DNA from: CAZEAP01 sp964510315 | GTDB taxonomy: Bacteria > Planctomycetota > Brocadiia > SM23-32 | DNA: 64,000 nucleotides | Direction of reading: 5' to 3' | Assembly (NCBI GenBank): GCA_964510315.1 | Contig: CAZEAP010000008.1 | Coordinates: forward strand, 1 to 64,000 | Translations under genes and position numbers: made by a program | Shown: positions 34,344-46,300 of the stretch, piece by piece | Layout: every line of letters starts with the position of its first letter | Numbering within the stretch: the stretch's first letter is position 1 | The notes under the pieces: model-generated | The model's input: the letters and a program-made list of their open reading frames with translations, nothing else | The model's database searches: none | What the model was told of the DNA's origin: nothing

Positions 34344-37300
34344 TCAGCGGGCGGGTCTGCGCCGGCGTGCATACGGCAGGCCGGATGTCGCCGGGCCGGC
34401 GGCCAGGCAGCACATCAAGGCCCCGCCGGCCTCGGGCGAGGCGGGGGCTTCACTGGTGGGCCGCCCTTCTTCGTAATTGAAAAAACTGGTGGCTTCCGTG
34501 TTCAGGTTGCCGGCACGGTCGGAGACCTCCTCGCCGCGGACGGTGACCTCGACTCGCCCGGACTCCAGCGTTTCGCCGTCCTCCCCGTAGTAGTAACGGA
34601 CCCGGCCATCGCCGCGGACCTCCACCCGGTCGACGGTCAACTGTCGGCCGTTGCTGGAGATGACAACGTCGCCGGTGTCGTAAGTGGCTTCCTGCAGGCC
34701 GCCGGGACGAGGGTCGCGCCACTGGAGTTCCACGTAGCCAGGATCGGTTCCCACGGCTCCTCCTCGTGCAGGAAAGAGGAGTTCCGCGGAGGGCGGAGTG
34801 CAGTCAACCACAACCCGCATGAAGCGAACCCACGAGCGGCCGGTCCCGGCATCCTCCACCTGCACGCGGAGGCGATGCACGCCTTCTGCCAGCTCCAGTT
34901 CGGCCGTGAAGCCGGTTTCCGTGAGCTGAGCCGGGCCCAGGTCCTTCCCCGTGCTCAGGTCGAAGATGCTGACGCCGTCGGCTTCGGCGCCCAGTGAGGC
35001 GGACACTTCGAGCGTCGGCGAATTGGTGACGGCGCCCGACGGGGAGGCGCCGGTGTCCTGTTGTATGCTCAGGGGGCCGAGGGCGTCTTCGGGTGCCAGT
35101 TCGCCGTAGGTGAAGGCGAAATCGACCGCCAGGTTGTCCGTCGTCACGTCGGCCAGCGTTGCGGTGGGGCGGCTGGCCGGTGGCACGTAGGCGGGGGCCG
35201 TCGGGCGCGGCAGTGGACGAGCCGGCGGCGAGATGTCCGTCCGCACGGCATCGACGGCATCCTCCAGATTGGGGCGGACCCACACCTGGAAGGTGAACGG
35301 CGCGGCGGTGTTCCCGGCCTGGTCCCACACCACGAGCGCCAGGTGGTGCACTCCCTGCGGGAGGACCGCGCTGAAGGTGAAGGTCCGGCCCGTCACTTCG
35401 GCCGGGCCAATCTCGGTGCCCGTCTCGACATTGAGCACCATCACCGCGAGGTCCGGCTCGGGGAGTTGGCCGCTGATCTGCGGGTTGGGGCTGGCGGTGG
35501 CACCGCCCGGCCGGTCTCCCGGCAGGCCCTGTCCCGCTCCCAGCGCGAGCACTTCACCCGGCGCCGTCCGGTCGCAGGTGAACCACTGCGTGCCGCCCGG
35601 ATTGCAGTTGCCCGCGGCGTCCATCACCTCCGCCGCCGTAAGGACCACCTCGATCGTCCCCTCCGGCAGGATGTCACCGTCTTCATTGTACCAGTAGCGG
35701 ACGAGTCCGCCCCCACGGCGCTCGATGGAGTCCACGGTGACGCCGGTCACGGACAGGTCGTTGGTGTCAAGGCAGGAGTCCAGGAGGCCCGCGCTCCCCC
35801 CGTCCGTCCAGGCGACCTCCACGTATCCCTCTCCGTAGGCTACGGTGCTCTGGGGCGGGGGAACCAGCAGCGCGCCGGAAGGTGCCGTCGTGTCCAGGTC
35901 TATCGAGACGCCCTCCTCGGTGCTGCCCGCCGCGTTGGTGGCCCGGAGGAGCAGGTCGTTGGCACCCTCGGCGAGCGAGACGCCGGAGAAGGTGAACTCC
36001 CCCGCGGCGTCGGCCGTCACCGCGCCATGGCCGTCCAGCAGGACTTCCTGGAAGGGATCGGTGAGGCCGAGGAGGTTAACGGCGGCGAAGTTGGTGAGGC
36101 CGTCGCCCGTCTCGCCCGAGTCGGTTGCGGGGTCCAGCCGGCACTCCAGCAAGGGGGGTTCCTCCGGCTGCGGTTCGTAGAAGAAGGTCCGGGCCGTGGC
36201 GGCATTGCCGTTGCCCGCCAGGTCGAGCACCTCACCGGAGGCCAGGGCGACCTGGACCGTGCCGTCGGGTAGTTCATCTGCGTCTTCACCGTACCAGTAG
36301 CGGACCATTCCACCGCCGAGGGGCTCGATCCGGTCTACTGTCACTGCGGTCACGGAGACGTCGTCGATGCCGAACGTGGTCTCGTCCAGTCCCGCCAGCC
36401 CCTCGTCGCTCCATTCGACCTCCACGTATGCCTCGTCTACCTTCGCCGTGCTTCCCGGCGCGGGGAAGAGCAGCACCCCCGAGGGGGCCGCGGTGTCGAG
36501 GATTGCCGGGAGGCTCTGTTCGGTGGTGCCGGCCGCGTTGGTTGCCTGGAGGCGCAGTTCGTTGACGCCCTCCAGCAGCGGCACGGCGGCGAAGGTGAAG
36601 GAGCCGGCGCCATCGGCGAGGGCGGAGCCGTCGTCGAAGCCGTCTCCGTCGGTATCGAGCAGGACCTCCTGGTCGGGTTCGGTTACCCCGAGCAGGTTGA
36701 CGGCGGTGAAGTTGGTGAGGCCGTCGCCTATCTCGGCCGAATCAGTAGCCGGGTCGAGCCAGCAGTTCAGCTCCGGCGGCCGGCCGGTCACGATGAGGTA
36801 GGTGAAGCTCTGCGTCGCGGCCGCGTTTCCGTTTGCCGCGAGGTCCCGGATGCCGTCGGTGACGAGCCCCACCTCCACCGTTCCTTCTGGCAGGGCGTCC
36901 GCGTCGTCGTTGTACCAGTAGCGCACCAGGGCGCCGCCCCGGTTCTCGATTCGGTCCACCGTCACGCCGGTCACCGACAGGTCGTCGGTTCCGAAAGATG
37001 CCTCATCCAGCCCCGCGAGCCCCTGATCTGTCCACTGGACCTCCACGTAGCCGTGGTCGGTGTGCACTTCCTGTCCGGGCGCAGGGTACAGCAGAGCGCC
37101 GGTGGGCGCTGCGGTGTCGAGGCCTATCTGGAGCGCCCCGGTCGTGCTGCCGACGGCGTTTGTCGCCCGAAGCCGGAGGCTGTTGAGGCCCTCGGTCAGC
37201 GGGACGCCCGTGAAGGTGAAGCAGCCCGCGGCATCGGCGGTTACGGCCCCGTCGTCGAAGCCGTCGCCGTCGATGTCCAGCAGCACTTCCTGGGCCGGAT

Positions 37301-40300
37301 CGGTGAGGCCGAGGAGGTCCACGCTCGATACGTTGGTGAGCCCGTCGCCGGGCACCCCGGAGTCCATGGCCGGGTCCAGCCGGCAGTCGAGGGAGGGCGG
37401 CGCCGCGGCCAGCACCATGACCCCGTCGAGCTGTACGCCGCTGTCGATGGCGCCGAAGCCGAGCAGGTCGAAGTACAGGGTGGCGGACGTGCCGGCCGGT
37501 ATCCCGCTGAGGTCGATGGTGATGGTCAGGGCGCCGCCCGGCTGGACGAGGTCGCCGGAAGCTGCCGCGCCGGGCACGAACACGTTGTCGCTGAAACGCA
37601 CGCAGCCGTCGTGCTGGAGATTAAGGGCGGCGTCGGTGTCCGTCAGCCCCGCAGCGGTCCCCACCAGGGAATCCCCCGTGGCGGCATCCAGCAGTGCCAT
37701 CTCGAAGGCGTCCGGCGGCCCGTCGACGCTCCCGGCGAGGTCCCAGCCGTCCATGGTGAAGCGGAGGGCTTCGGCTCCGTCCGGAACTACGAAAGTCTGA
37801 GAGAGGCCGCTGAACAGACGCCCGTCTTCTCCCATCTCGGCCCGGCCGTCGGAGACGGCGACGTTGCCGCGGAGGGACCAGCCGAAATCGGCGCTCGCCG
37901 GATCGGCCACCGAGAAGTCACCGTTGATGATCGCGCCCAGGGCGTGGAAGGAGCCGTCCGGAGTCCAGTCCAAGCTCTTCGGGGACGAGGTGGCGCCGGG
38001 CGCCGGAGAGCCGGCCGTCGTGCTGCTGGTTCCGGCGTCGGGGGTGGTGCCTGCCGCCGGGCCGAAAGGCAGGGCGCCCTCTGCGGGCGGCGAGAACGAC
38101 CAACCCGCGAGGGAGACGTCCGGGACGGCTGCGGCGACGGTGTGCTCGGCGGCCAGCGCCGCGAAGTTCGCGCGCACCGGATCGACGCCCTGGAGCAACG
38201 ACTCGAAGTCGTCGACGCCGTCCCCATTGGTGTCCGGATTCTCGGTGGAGGAACCCACGGCGAACTCGACGTCGTCGGGCAATCCGTCCCCGTCGGAGTC
38301 CGGCTCGCTGCTGGGTTCGAAGTAGAGGTAACCCGGTTCGGGCACTCTGCCGGCGGGGCCGGCGACGCCGAAGTGATGGGCGACCAGGCCGCCCTCGGGG
38401 TCGTAGATCACGGCTCGGTAGCGCTGCCCGGGAGCCAGGGTTATGCTGAAACTCCCATCCGATCCACTGATGCAGCGCCGGACTGCGCCCTGTCCGCCGG
38501 ACGTGGGTGTCACTGCCACGTAATCCCCGCCATAATCCAGTTGGCCAGCGATGTCGCTTACGCCCGCGGCGACGACGCTGAAGCTTTGAATGGGCGCCGC
38601 GGGATCGTCCGAAACCACCTGTATGCGGCCTCTCTGCAGGCCGGCGGCGTTCAGTGAGCAGGCGAGGTCGAGCGGCAGCGACTCCCCGGGCTGAAGCACG
38701 ATGGGGTTCCGGGGGCCGAAATCCGGTGGCAGGCCCATGAGTCGGAACTGGTCTTCGTTGGCCGCAACGCGGACAGAGAGGAGGGTCAGCGGTCCGCCGC
38801 CGGCGTTGAGGAGGGTGGCGACGTTCTCCACGTGGCTGGCGGCCCCGATGACGGGCTGGCCGCCCACGTTCCCGAGACCGGGCTCCGCCATGTCCACGCG
38901 AAGCGAGCCGGTGGTGGCCAGGCCGGTGCCGCTCAGGGTCAGGGCCATTTCGGGGTCGTGGCGGGTGCTGTTGAGCATGAGCAGCGTGTCCTCGGCGGAG
39001 CCGACGACGGACGGATCGAACACCAGCTCAAACGCCGTGCTCTCGCCCACGTTTAGGATGGACCCTTCGGGCGGTGCTCCGACGACGGAGAACGGGCTGT
39101 TCAGCCCGGTGACCCAGACGCTCTCCAGGACGGTGGGGGCGTCACCGTCGTTGAGCAGGACGACGGGTGTGACGGCGGTCTCGCCGCCGGGGCCGTCCGC
39201 CGTAATCGCGGGGAAATCCACGTTGTCACCGTTCCAGAGGTGTTCGCCGTCAACGGTTACCCGCAATCCCGGCTGGCTGATGTCGGTTGTATGCCGGAGG
39301 CCGGTAAGGATGCCGTGTTTGAAATGCTCCAGGTTCCAGTTCCTGCCTACCAGGCGAATGGTCTTCCGGAGGCTCCCGGCCCCATTGGGTGCGACGCCGG
39401 TGGCGGCCCGGATGGTCTCCAGGTGCATTTCCGCGAAAGAGAGGTCCGGGTCGTCCGCTTTGCCCGAGCGCATGATGTCTTTGGGATCCTGGTTCACCAC
39501 GTCACCGTTGGCCTTGACCAGGTAGGCCTCGTTTACGCCGAAGGTGTGGCCGAGTTCATGGCTGATGGTGTTGGCCAGGTAGGCGGCGAAACTGGTCTTC
39601 CCGCCGTAATTCTCCGCGTGCGCCAGGAGGCTGATGTCGACATCATCGGTTGCGCGTGAGCCTCCAGCGAGTGGAGAACAGTTATGGTATTCGGCAAAAA
39701 TCCACTCCTTCGCGGAGGGGGAAAGCGAATGGCGGCCGGCTCGGGACCTCTCATCAAGCGCGGTCTCCATTTCTTTGGGGTTGCCACCCAGCCAGTTGTC
39801 CCGGTCAAAAATTGCTAACCCGAACGTGTTCGGGTCTCCCGGGATGTACGAGCTGTGGTATTCGACCACCGCATCACCGTCGCCCGCCCCTTCCACCAGG
39901 TTTATGGACGTGGTGCCGCAGTCCGCCACCGGGTCGAAGTCCTCCTTGACCTCCGCGAACAGCTCGTCCGCCAACAGGGCCACCCGCAGCTTCTGCAAGG
40001 CGTCCCCCAGGAAAACCCCGCCCGTCAAGGGGTCATCGTAGAAGCCGGCGAACTCGACCTTGAACGCGTCGCTTGCCTCTTCGTTGCTGACCCATGTGTC
40101 GAAGTAATCGCGGTTGTCCAGGAGTTGCTCGAAGCGGGTCATGAACTCGTTGAGTTGCAGGCCCAAAGCGGTCGGATTGATGCTCGTGCCGGCGAACCTC
40201 ACTCCCGGGGGCAGCTTCTCTCCCGCCACCTCCAGGGTGAGGATGGCGCTGCGTTCACCACCTGTCCCGCCGGTGGCCGGCTGGAAGGTCCACGTTACGT

Positions 40301-43300
40301 CTCCTTCGCCGGAGAGCCGGTGCGCAGCGTCCGGTCCCAGGGAGAACATCCCCGCCTGCTTCCCCTCCAGGTCCAACTGCACGGTTACGTCGTCCGGCAG
40401 GTGGTAGAAGACCTTCTTCTCACGGACGAAGCTGCCGGCCGGGTCGGCCAGCGTCTTCCGGAACAGGGCGTCGGCGCTGTCACCGGAGGGGTCCGTTGTG
40501 GCGAGCCAGCGGGCGATGAAGAAGGTCTCGCTCAGCAACTGCTGGGACGGGTCGGCCGCCGGACGGGCCGTCACGACGACCCGAGCGCCGAACAGATGGT
40601 CCCACTTCAGCCGCGAGAGCAGATGCGCCTTGGGCTTCATCAGTATTTTGACCTCTTTGCTCTGCGCGCCGCCGACGCGGACCGGCTGGCCCTTCCTGGC
40701 CCCCTCGAGTTTGAGGAACTTCTCGTGCGGTCCGTCGAAATCCACGATGAACTCGACGTCACCATCGCGGACGACGAACCGGTTCTCCAGGGACAGTGTC
40801 AGCCCCTTATCGTCCTCCCAGTAAAGACGGTTCTCGGCCCCTTTGACGCGGGCGGTAATAACGCCGCTTTCGGGCGGCATGAAATCGACGGCCATCGGGA
40901 ACCCGCCCGTCGGGATCGGCGCCCTGTCCTGGTCGTAGACTTTGAAGCTCTGGCTTCCACCCCAGTCCGGATAGGGAATCTCCAGGCGGTAGTCCGCCTT
41001 CACGTCGATCTGCTCGTTCACCGCCCACATGCCACCCGACAGGTTGTTGACGGGGAACCACTTCAACAGCGGCTGGTCGGGCCCGTGCACGACCTGGTTC
41101 TCCGAGACGTCGATCTCGTAGAGCATGGCCTCGACGTCAAAGACGAAAAGGGCGTCCACAGCCGGCCCTGAGTAAGGGGCGTACAGATACCTGCCGTCCG
41201 GGGAGACGGCCACGTCCGTGGCGCGGCAGTAAGGTATGGGCCGGGTGGCGGCCACCAGTTCGGGGTCGGCCCCGAAGGGGTCCCGGACTATGGCGATGTT
41301 GCCGCCCGACGGGCAGTGCTCCCACCTGTCGGGATGGGCGGGGTTACGATCGGGGTAGTCGGCCGAGTAGCTGTTTGCGGTGGTCACAAACGCATAGGCC
41401 GGGTGGGTACCATAGCTGGACTGCAGGGCGTTGGCCGGCAGGATGGCGATGCGGCTGGGGTTGTGGGCATCGAAGGAGTCCCGCCGGTTCATCTTGCCCA
41501 GGGACATGCTGAGCTGGTGCACGTCCAGTTCGGCGCCGGTCACGCTGACGCTCCCCAGGCTCCCGTAAAGGCGACCTTCCTCCGCGAATACCGCCCTGTT
41601 GTTGTCGGTGGGGTCCACCACGATGTCGCGCAGGCTTGCGCGGGGCCCTTCGGCAAAGGTGTTGTCGAACTCGCGTTCTGACGTGATGGTCCCAAAGCCG
41701 GGACTCGCTGGATCGATGTCCATCACGAGGAGCCGGCTGGGCTCTCCGTACCCCGCAGACTTGGGATTGCGGGGCGCCACGGCGGTGACGAAGAGACGGG
41801 TCCCGTCAGGACTGACCGCGAGGCCGCGGGGGCGCATGCCTGTCTTTGTCATCAGGCCTATCCGGGGCTGATGGTAATGCTTTGATTCCGGGTTGACGAT
41901 GACGCTTGCCACCCGGTTGGAGAACAGGTCGCAGATGAAGGCGGCGTTACCGGTGGGGTCCAGGACGATCTGCCCCGCCCGTACCTTGTTCCCGAACAAG
42001 AGCGAGATGGAATCTATCTGTGGCGTGTCCGGGTCAACGTCGATCTGCTGCAGCGCCATGGTGTCGATGACCGCCAGGGAGTTGCCCACCACCACGTAGG
42101 CCCGCGTTCCGTCGGGGGCGACTGCAAGGTCCGTGGCCCCCCAGCCGGGATTGTCCGGGTTCGCCACCGATATTCTGGCCACGATCTCGTGCGTCTGCGC
42201 GTCAAGGGCCAGAATTTCCTGGGGCCAGGCGTTCGCTACGAAGCCGTAGGCGGCTTCGTAGGCCACCGTCGCGGGGTTGCTGATCAGCTTCCGGGTTACC
42301 TGCCGGCGCAGCAACGCAGAGGCCACCCACAACTTCTGGGTCCGCTCCACCTTCACGGTGCAGAGCCCGAGGGCAACGTCGTTGGGCACAATCGCCTTGA
42401 CGGTATCGGCCGTGGCGCTGAATCCGCCCTTCCGGCTCTCATGACCCGTGCGGGACTCGGTGAACACCACGTCCATGTCGATCGCGCCCGGGCAGGAGAA
42501 ATTCTTCCCCTGGAGCGTTACCGTCGGACGGGGCCCGGAACCGAGGTCCTCGAAGGCGAAGCTGAGGTTGGTGATGACCGGCGCGGCCGTGGGGTGATCG
42601 TCGGGCAGTTGCGCCGGCGTTATCGTCCGGCTGAAGTGGGTCAGCGAGTCGGGCTCAACCCGGACGTTCACCAGGGCCGAGGCCGGCGGCACCGTCGTGC
42701 CGTCGATCAGTTCGGTCAGGTAGACCGGCTGGTCGCCTGCCGGCAGGTCCACCGGCGAGGCGTGTGGGACGCAGACGAACCCGGACAGCATCTCGGCGTG
42801 CCCCGCGTGAGAGGAATCCCCGTAGGGGTCTCCCCACCACTGCAGACCCGGTTCCGGCGGCGCCGAAGGCGCCCCCGAATTGCCCGGTTCCACAGGCCCG
42901 GCCGAAGCTTCCACGCCGACGAAGAAGCCCATTGAAACCGGCGAAAGCGGCCTGTCCACCCCCAGGTCGAAATCCACCGTCCCCGTCGTTCCCGGCGGGG
43001 CGAACAGCACGGCATACCATCCGCTGCGCACAACGCCCGCCAGCTCGGCGGTGGCCGTGTGGGCTGCGCCGTCCGGGCCCACCACGCCGCGGTCCACCTG
43101 CGACCAGGCCGGGCTCCAGCCACCCGAACCGTCCCTCACCACTATCGCGCGGCAGAACAGCACTTCGGCGCCGGCCGGCACGCCGGGGACCACGGGCACG
43201 GAGAGGCGGGCCGGCCCCCACAGGGCTCCCTCCTCGACATCCAGTTCGAAGCCGGCCGCGAACTCGAACGGCTCCGGAATGGACCAGGTCAGCCTGCCGG

Positions 43301-46300
43301 CGTCCAGGACGGTCAGACTCACCGTCCGTTCCTTCTTCAGTGCGCCGGCTCCCAGGGAGAGGGAGGCGCCCTCGGGGGTCCGCAGCACTCCGCCGTCCCC
43401 ACCCCAGGTGGCGGGGCCGGTGTCGGCGGCGGCGACACGGACGGGTATCAGTGCCTCGGCGCGCGCGTTGATGACGGCGATCTCGGTGGTGCCCCGACCC
43501 ACGGCGCTGACCAAACCGTCGGGCCCGGCGGTGGCGACGGCGGGGTTCACGGCGTAGTACTCGGTTCCGGCCACGGCCGCGCTCAGGCTGAAGTCATCCA
43601 GGAGGCCAACCTGCAACTGGGCGGCGTCGCCGTCGGCAAGCGTCAGCGCTTCGGGCCGGGCCTGGAGGCCGGCCGAGAACAGGAGCAGTTCCTGCTGATC
43701 GGTCGGCATGCCGACGCTTGCGGCGGTGGCCGCACGGATGCCCCGCGCGGAAGCGGTGACGGTGGCAGAGCCCTGCTGGAGGCCCCTCAGCAGCCCCCGG
43801 GAGTCCACCTGCACGACCGAAGGATCGGTTGACTCGTAGGCAAGATAGTAGGCCGGCAGCACCACGCCGCTCTGGTCCTCGAAGTCCCCGATGAGTGAGA
43901 GCATCGTGCTTTCCCCGATCTCCAAGCGGGGGAGCCGTTCCTCGAAGTCCATGTGCAGCAGGGGCGCGTCGCTGACCTCTACGGTCACCAGGGTCGGCTC
44001 GGAAGCGCCGGCACCGTCGTCGGCGCCGATCCGGAAGCTCGCCTGCCCGGAGAAACCGGCCTCGGGCATGAAACGCACGCTCTCGCCGTCCGCGCCGAGA
44101 GTGGCGGTTCCGTGCGCCGCGTCGATCACCCGGAAGTAGACGTCGTCGCCCTCCGGGTCGCTTACGAAATCCTCCAGGGGCACCCTGATCGCCAGGTCTT
44201 CGTGGGTCAGCACCGAACCGGGCGTTCCGACGGGCGCGTGGTTGTAGGTGAACCCGTAATTGGCGGTTAGTATCTGTGCGTCCGTTTGGTCGACCAGGCC
44301 GTCCCGATCGGCGTCCGCGCCGAGCTGGTAGCCGGGATCGCCCGACGCGGTGCCCAGGGCACCCTCCAGGGCGTCCGCGTCCGTGCCGTCCACCACTCCG
44401 TTACCGTCGACGTCACCGGCGATGAAGAGTTCCAGCTCCAAATCCCCGGCGGCGCCGCGCGTTGCCCAGGAGACCTCCACAAGGAACACCCCGGGGCTCT
44501 CGATCCCGTAGAGGGCGAAGGCGTCCTCCGCGCCGATGCGACCGGTCAGCGGCGTCTTCCCTCTGATCCGCGGCTGGTCGGGCTGAAGTCCGCTGCCGTC
44601 CGCCGGCCTGGCGACCATGCCCACGAGGACCTCGCCGCCCGCGGTCGAGCGGATTTCCGAATCGCGGACGCTGAAGGTGTAGCGGGCGGTCTCCCCGCTG
44701 CCGAGCGCTTCGGTCTGCACGTGCCCGACGAACTGCCCCGCCGGGCCCAGGTCGCCCTTGACCGCGAGCAGTTGCGGCTCCGGCGTGTAATCCACCACCA
44801 CTCCGCCCCTGTCGGAGGAGACCGCGAGGTTCAGCCGGTGGCCGTCGGGGCCGCCGTAGCCGTAGAGGATGGACCGGGCCTCGGTCAGGTCTCGAACGGT
44901 GGTCAGGTTGCCCCCCGCGTCGTAGCCGTAGACCAGGTGCGACCCGTCCGGGCCGAGCACCGAGGTGATCCGGCCGGACGCGTCGGAGGTGAACAGCACC
45001 GCTTCGCCGTTGGGGCCGATTATGCCGCCGTCGCTGTAGATGATGCGGGCGCCGCCGGGCCGGAATTCTTTCTCTACGCCGTGGGCGGTGCTGAGTTGAT
45101 AGACCGTGCCGTCCGGGGCGGTCAGCGTGAACTCGGGAGAGCCAAAGGCGCCGCCGGCTGGATTGTAGGGCTGCGCCGTTTTCAGGTCATAGAGCCGTCC
45201 GCCGGCCAGGGTGAGAACTCCCTGGGCCGAACTCAACGCGTAGTCCACCCCGGCATCCGGGACCCACGCCGGCGTGTAACAGACCACCCCGTTGTGTTGG
45301 TGTCTTTCGGGGACGAAGGTGAAGCCGACCCGCTCTCCGCCGGGCAGGGTCACGAACAGGCGGGTGCCGGTTCGGTAGGGACTGTAGACTCCCATGGACT
45401 CCCGACCGGTGAGGGGGACGTCCACCTCCACGCGGGTCTCGCGGGCCGCGAGTCTCCAGCCGAAGCCGAAGTCGCCGCTGCGGGTCCGGTCGAGCGAATC
45501 GTAGCTCCGGGTGATCTCCACCGTTTCCCCGCCGAGGTCCACTACAAGGTCCGTCTCGTTTCGGAGGTAGCGCGTGGACTTGGTCGCTCCGGCGACCTCC
45601 ACGACGATCTCGTCCCGGCCCGTGCGTCCGTCGACGTCGAGGGCCCTCAGTTGCAGGTGGTAGAAGCCGTTGACGTGCGCGGCGGCGTCGAAGGTCCCAA
45701 CAACGCCGTCCACAACGGGTTGCGTGCCGACTGCGATGAACTCGGGCCGGCCCCCGCCCAGTGGAAGCGCCTCCAGCACCCAGCACTCCAGGTTCGCATC
45801 GTCCACGGTGCCGATCAGGTCCGTCGCTTCGTTGAGCCGGGCGTACTCCTGCCCCGCAGCGAAACGCACGACGGGCGCCGCGGCGTCGTCCGGATCGCTG
45901 ACCCGCAGCACGGTTTCGGCCTGCCCGGACCGGCCGTCGGCGTCGGTCGCGGAGGCGGATACCGCATACAGCCCCGGCGCGGAGGGGACGTACTCGGCCC
46001 GTCCCTGGGCATCGAGTACGAGGGGGTGGCCCTCGACCTCGACAGACATCTCGACGATGCCGCTCAGGCTCGACGCGAGGGGGTGTATCGTAACCGCCTG
46101 TCCCGGCTCCACCGGGAAGCTCGGGGTCAGCTCTATGTTCACCGAGGGCGGCTCCGGCTGGAGGGACGCTCGCAGGAGACAGGCTTCGCTGACGGTGGCT
46201 TCGCCGTCGCTCACCGCGAAGACAACGCCGTAGTCGCCGGCCTGGGCGGGCCCGGGCGTCCAGTTGAACTCGCCGGTGGTCGGGTTGAGCGTCGCTCCCT

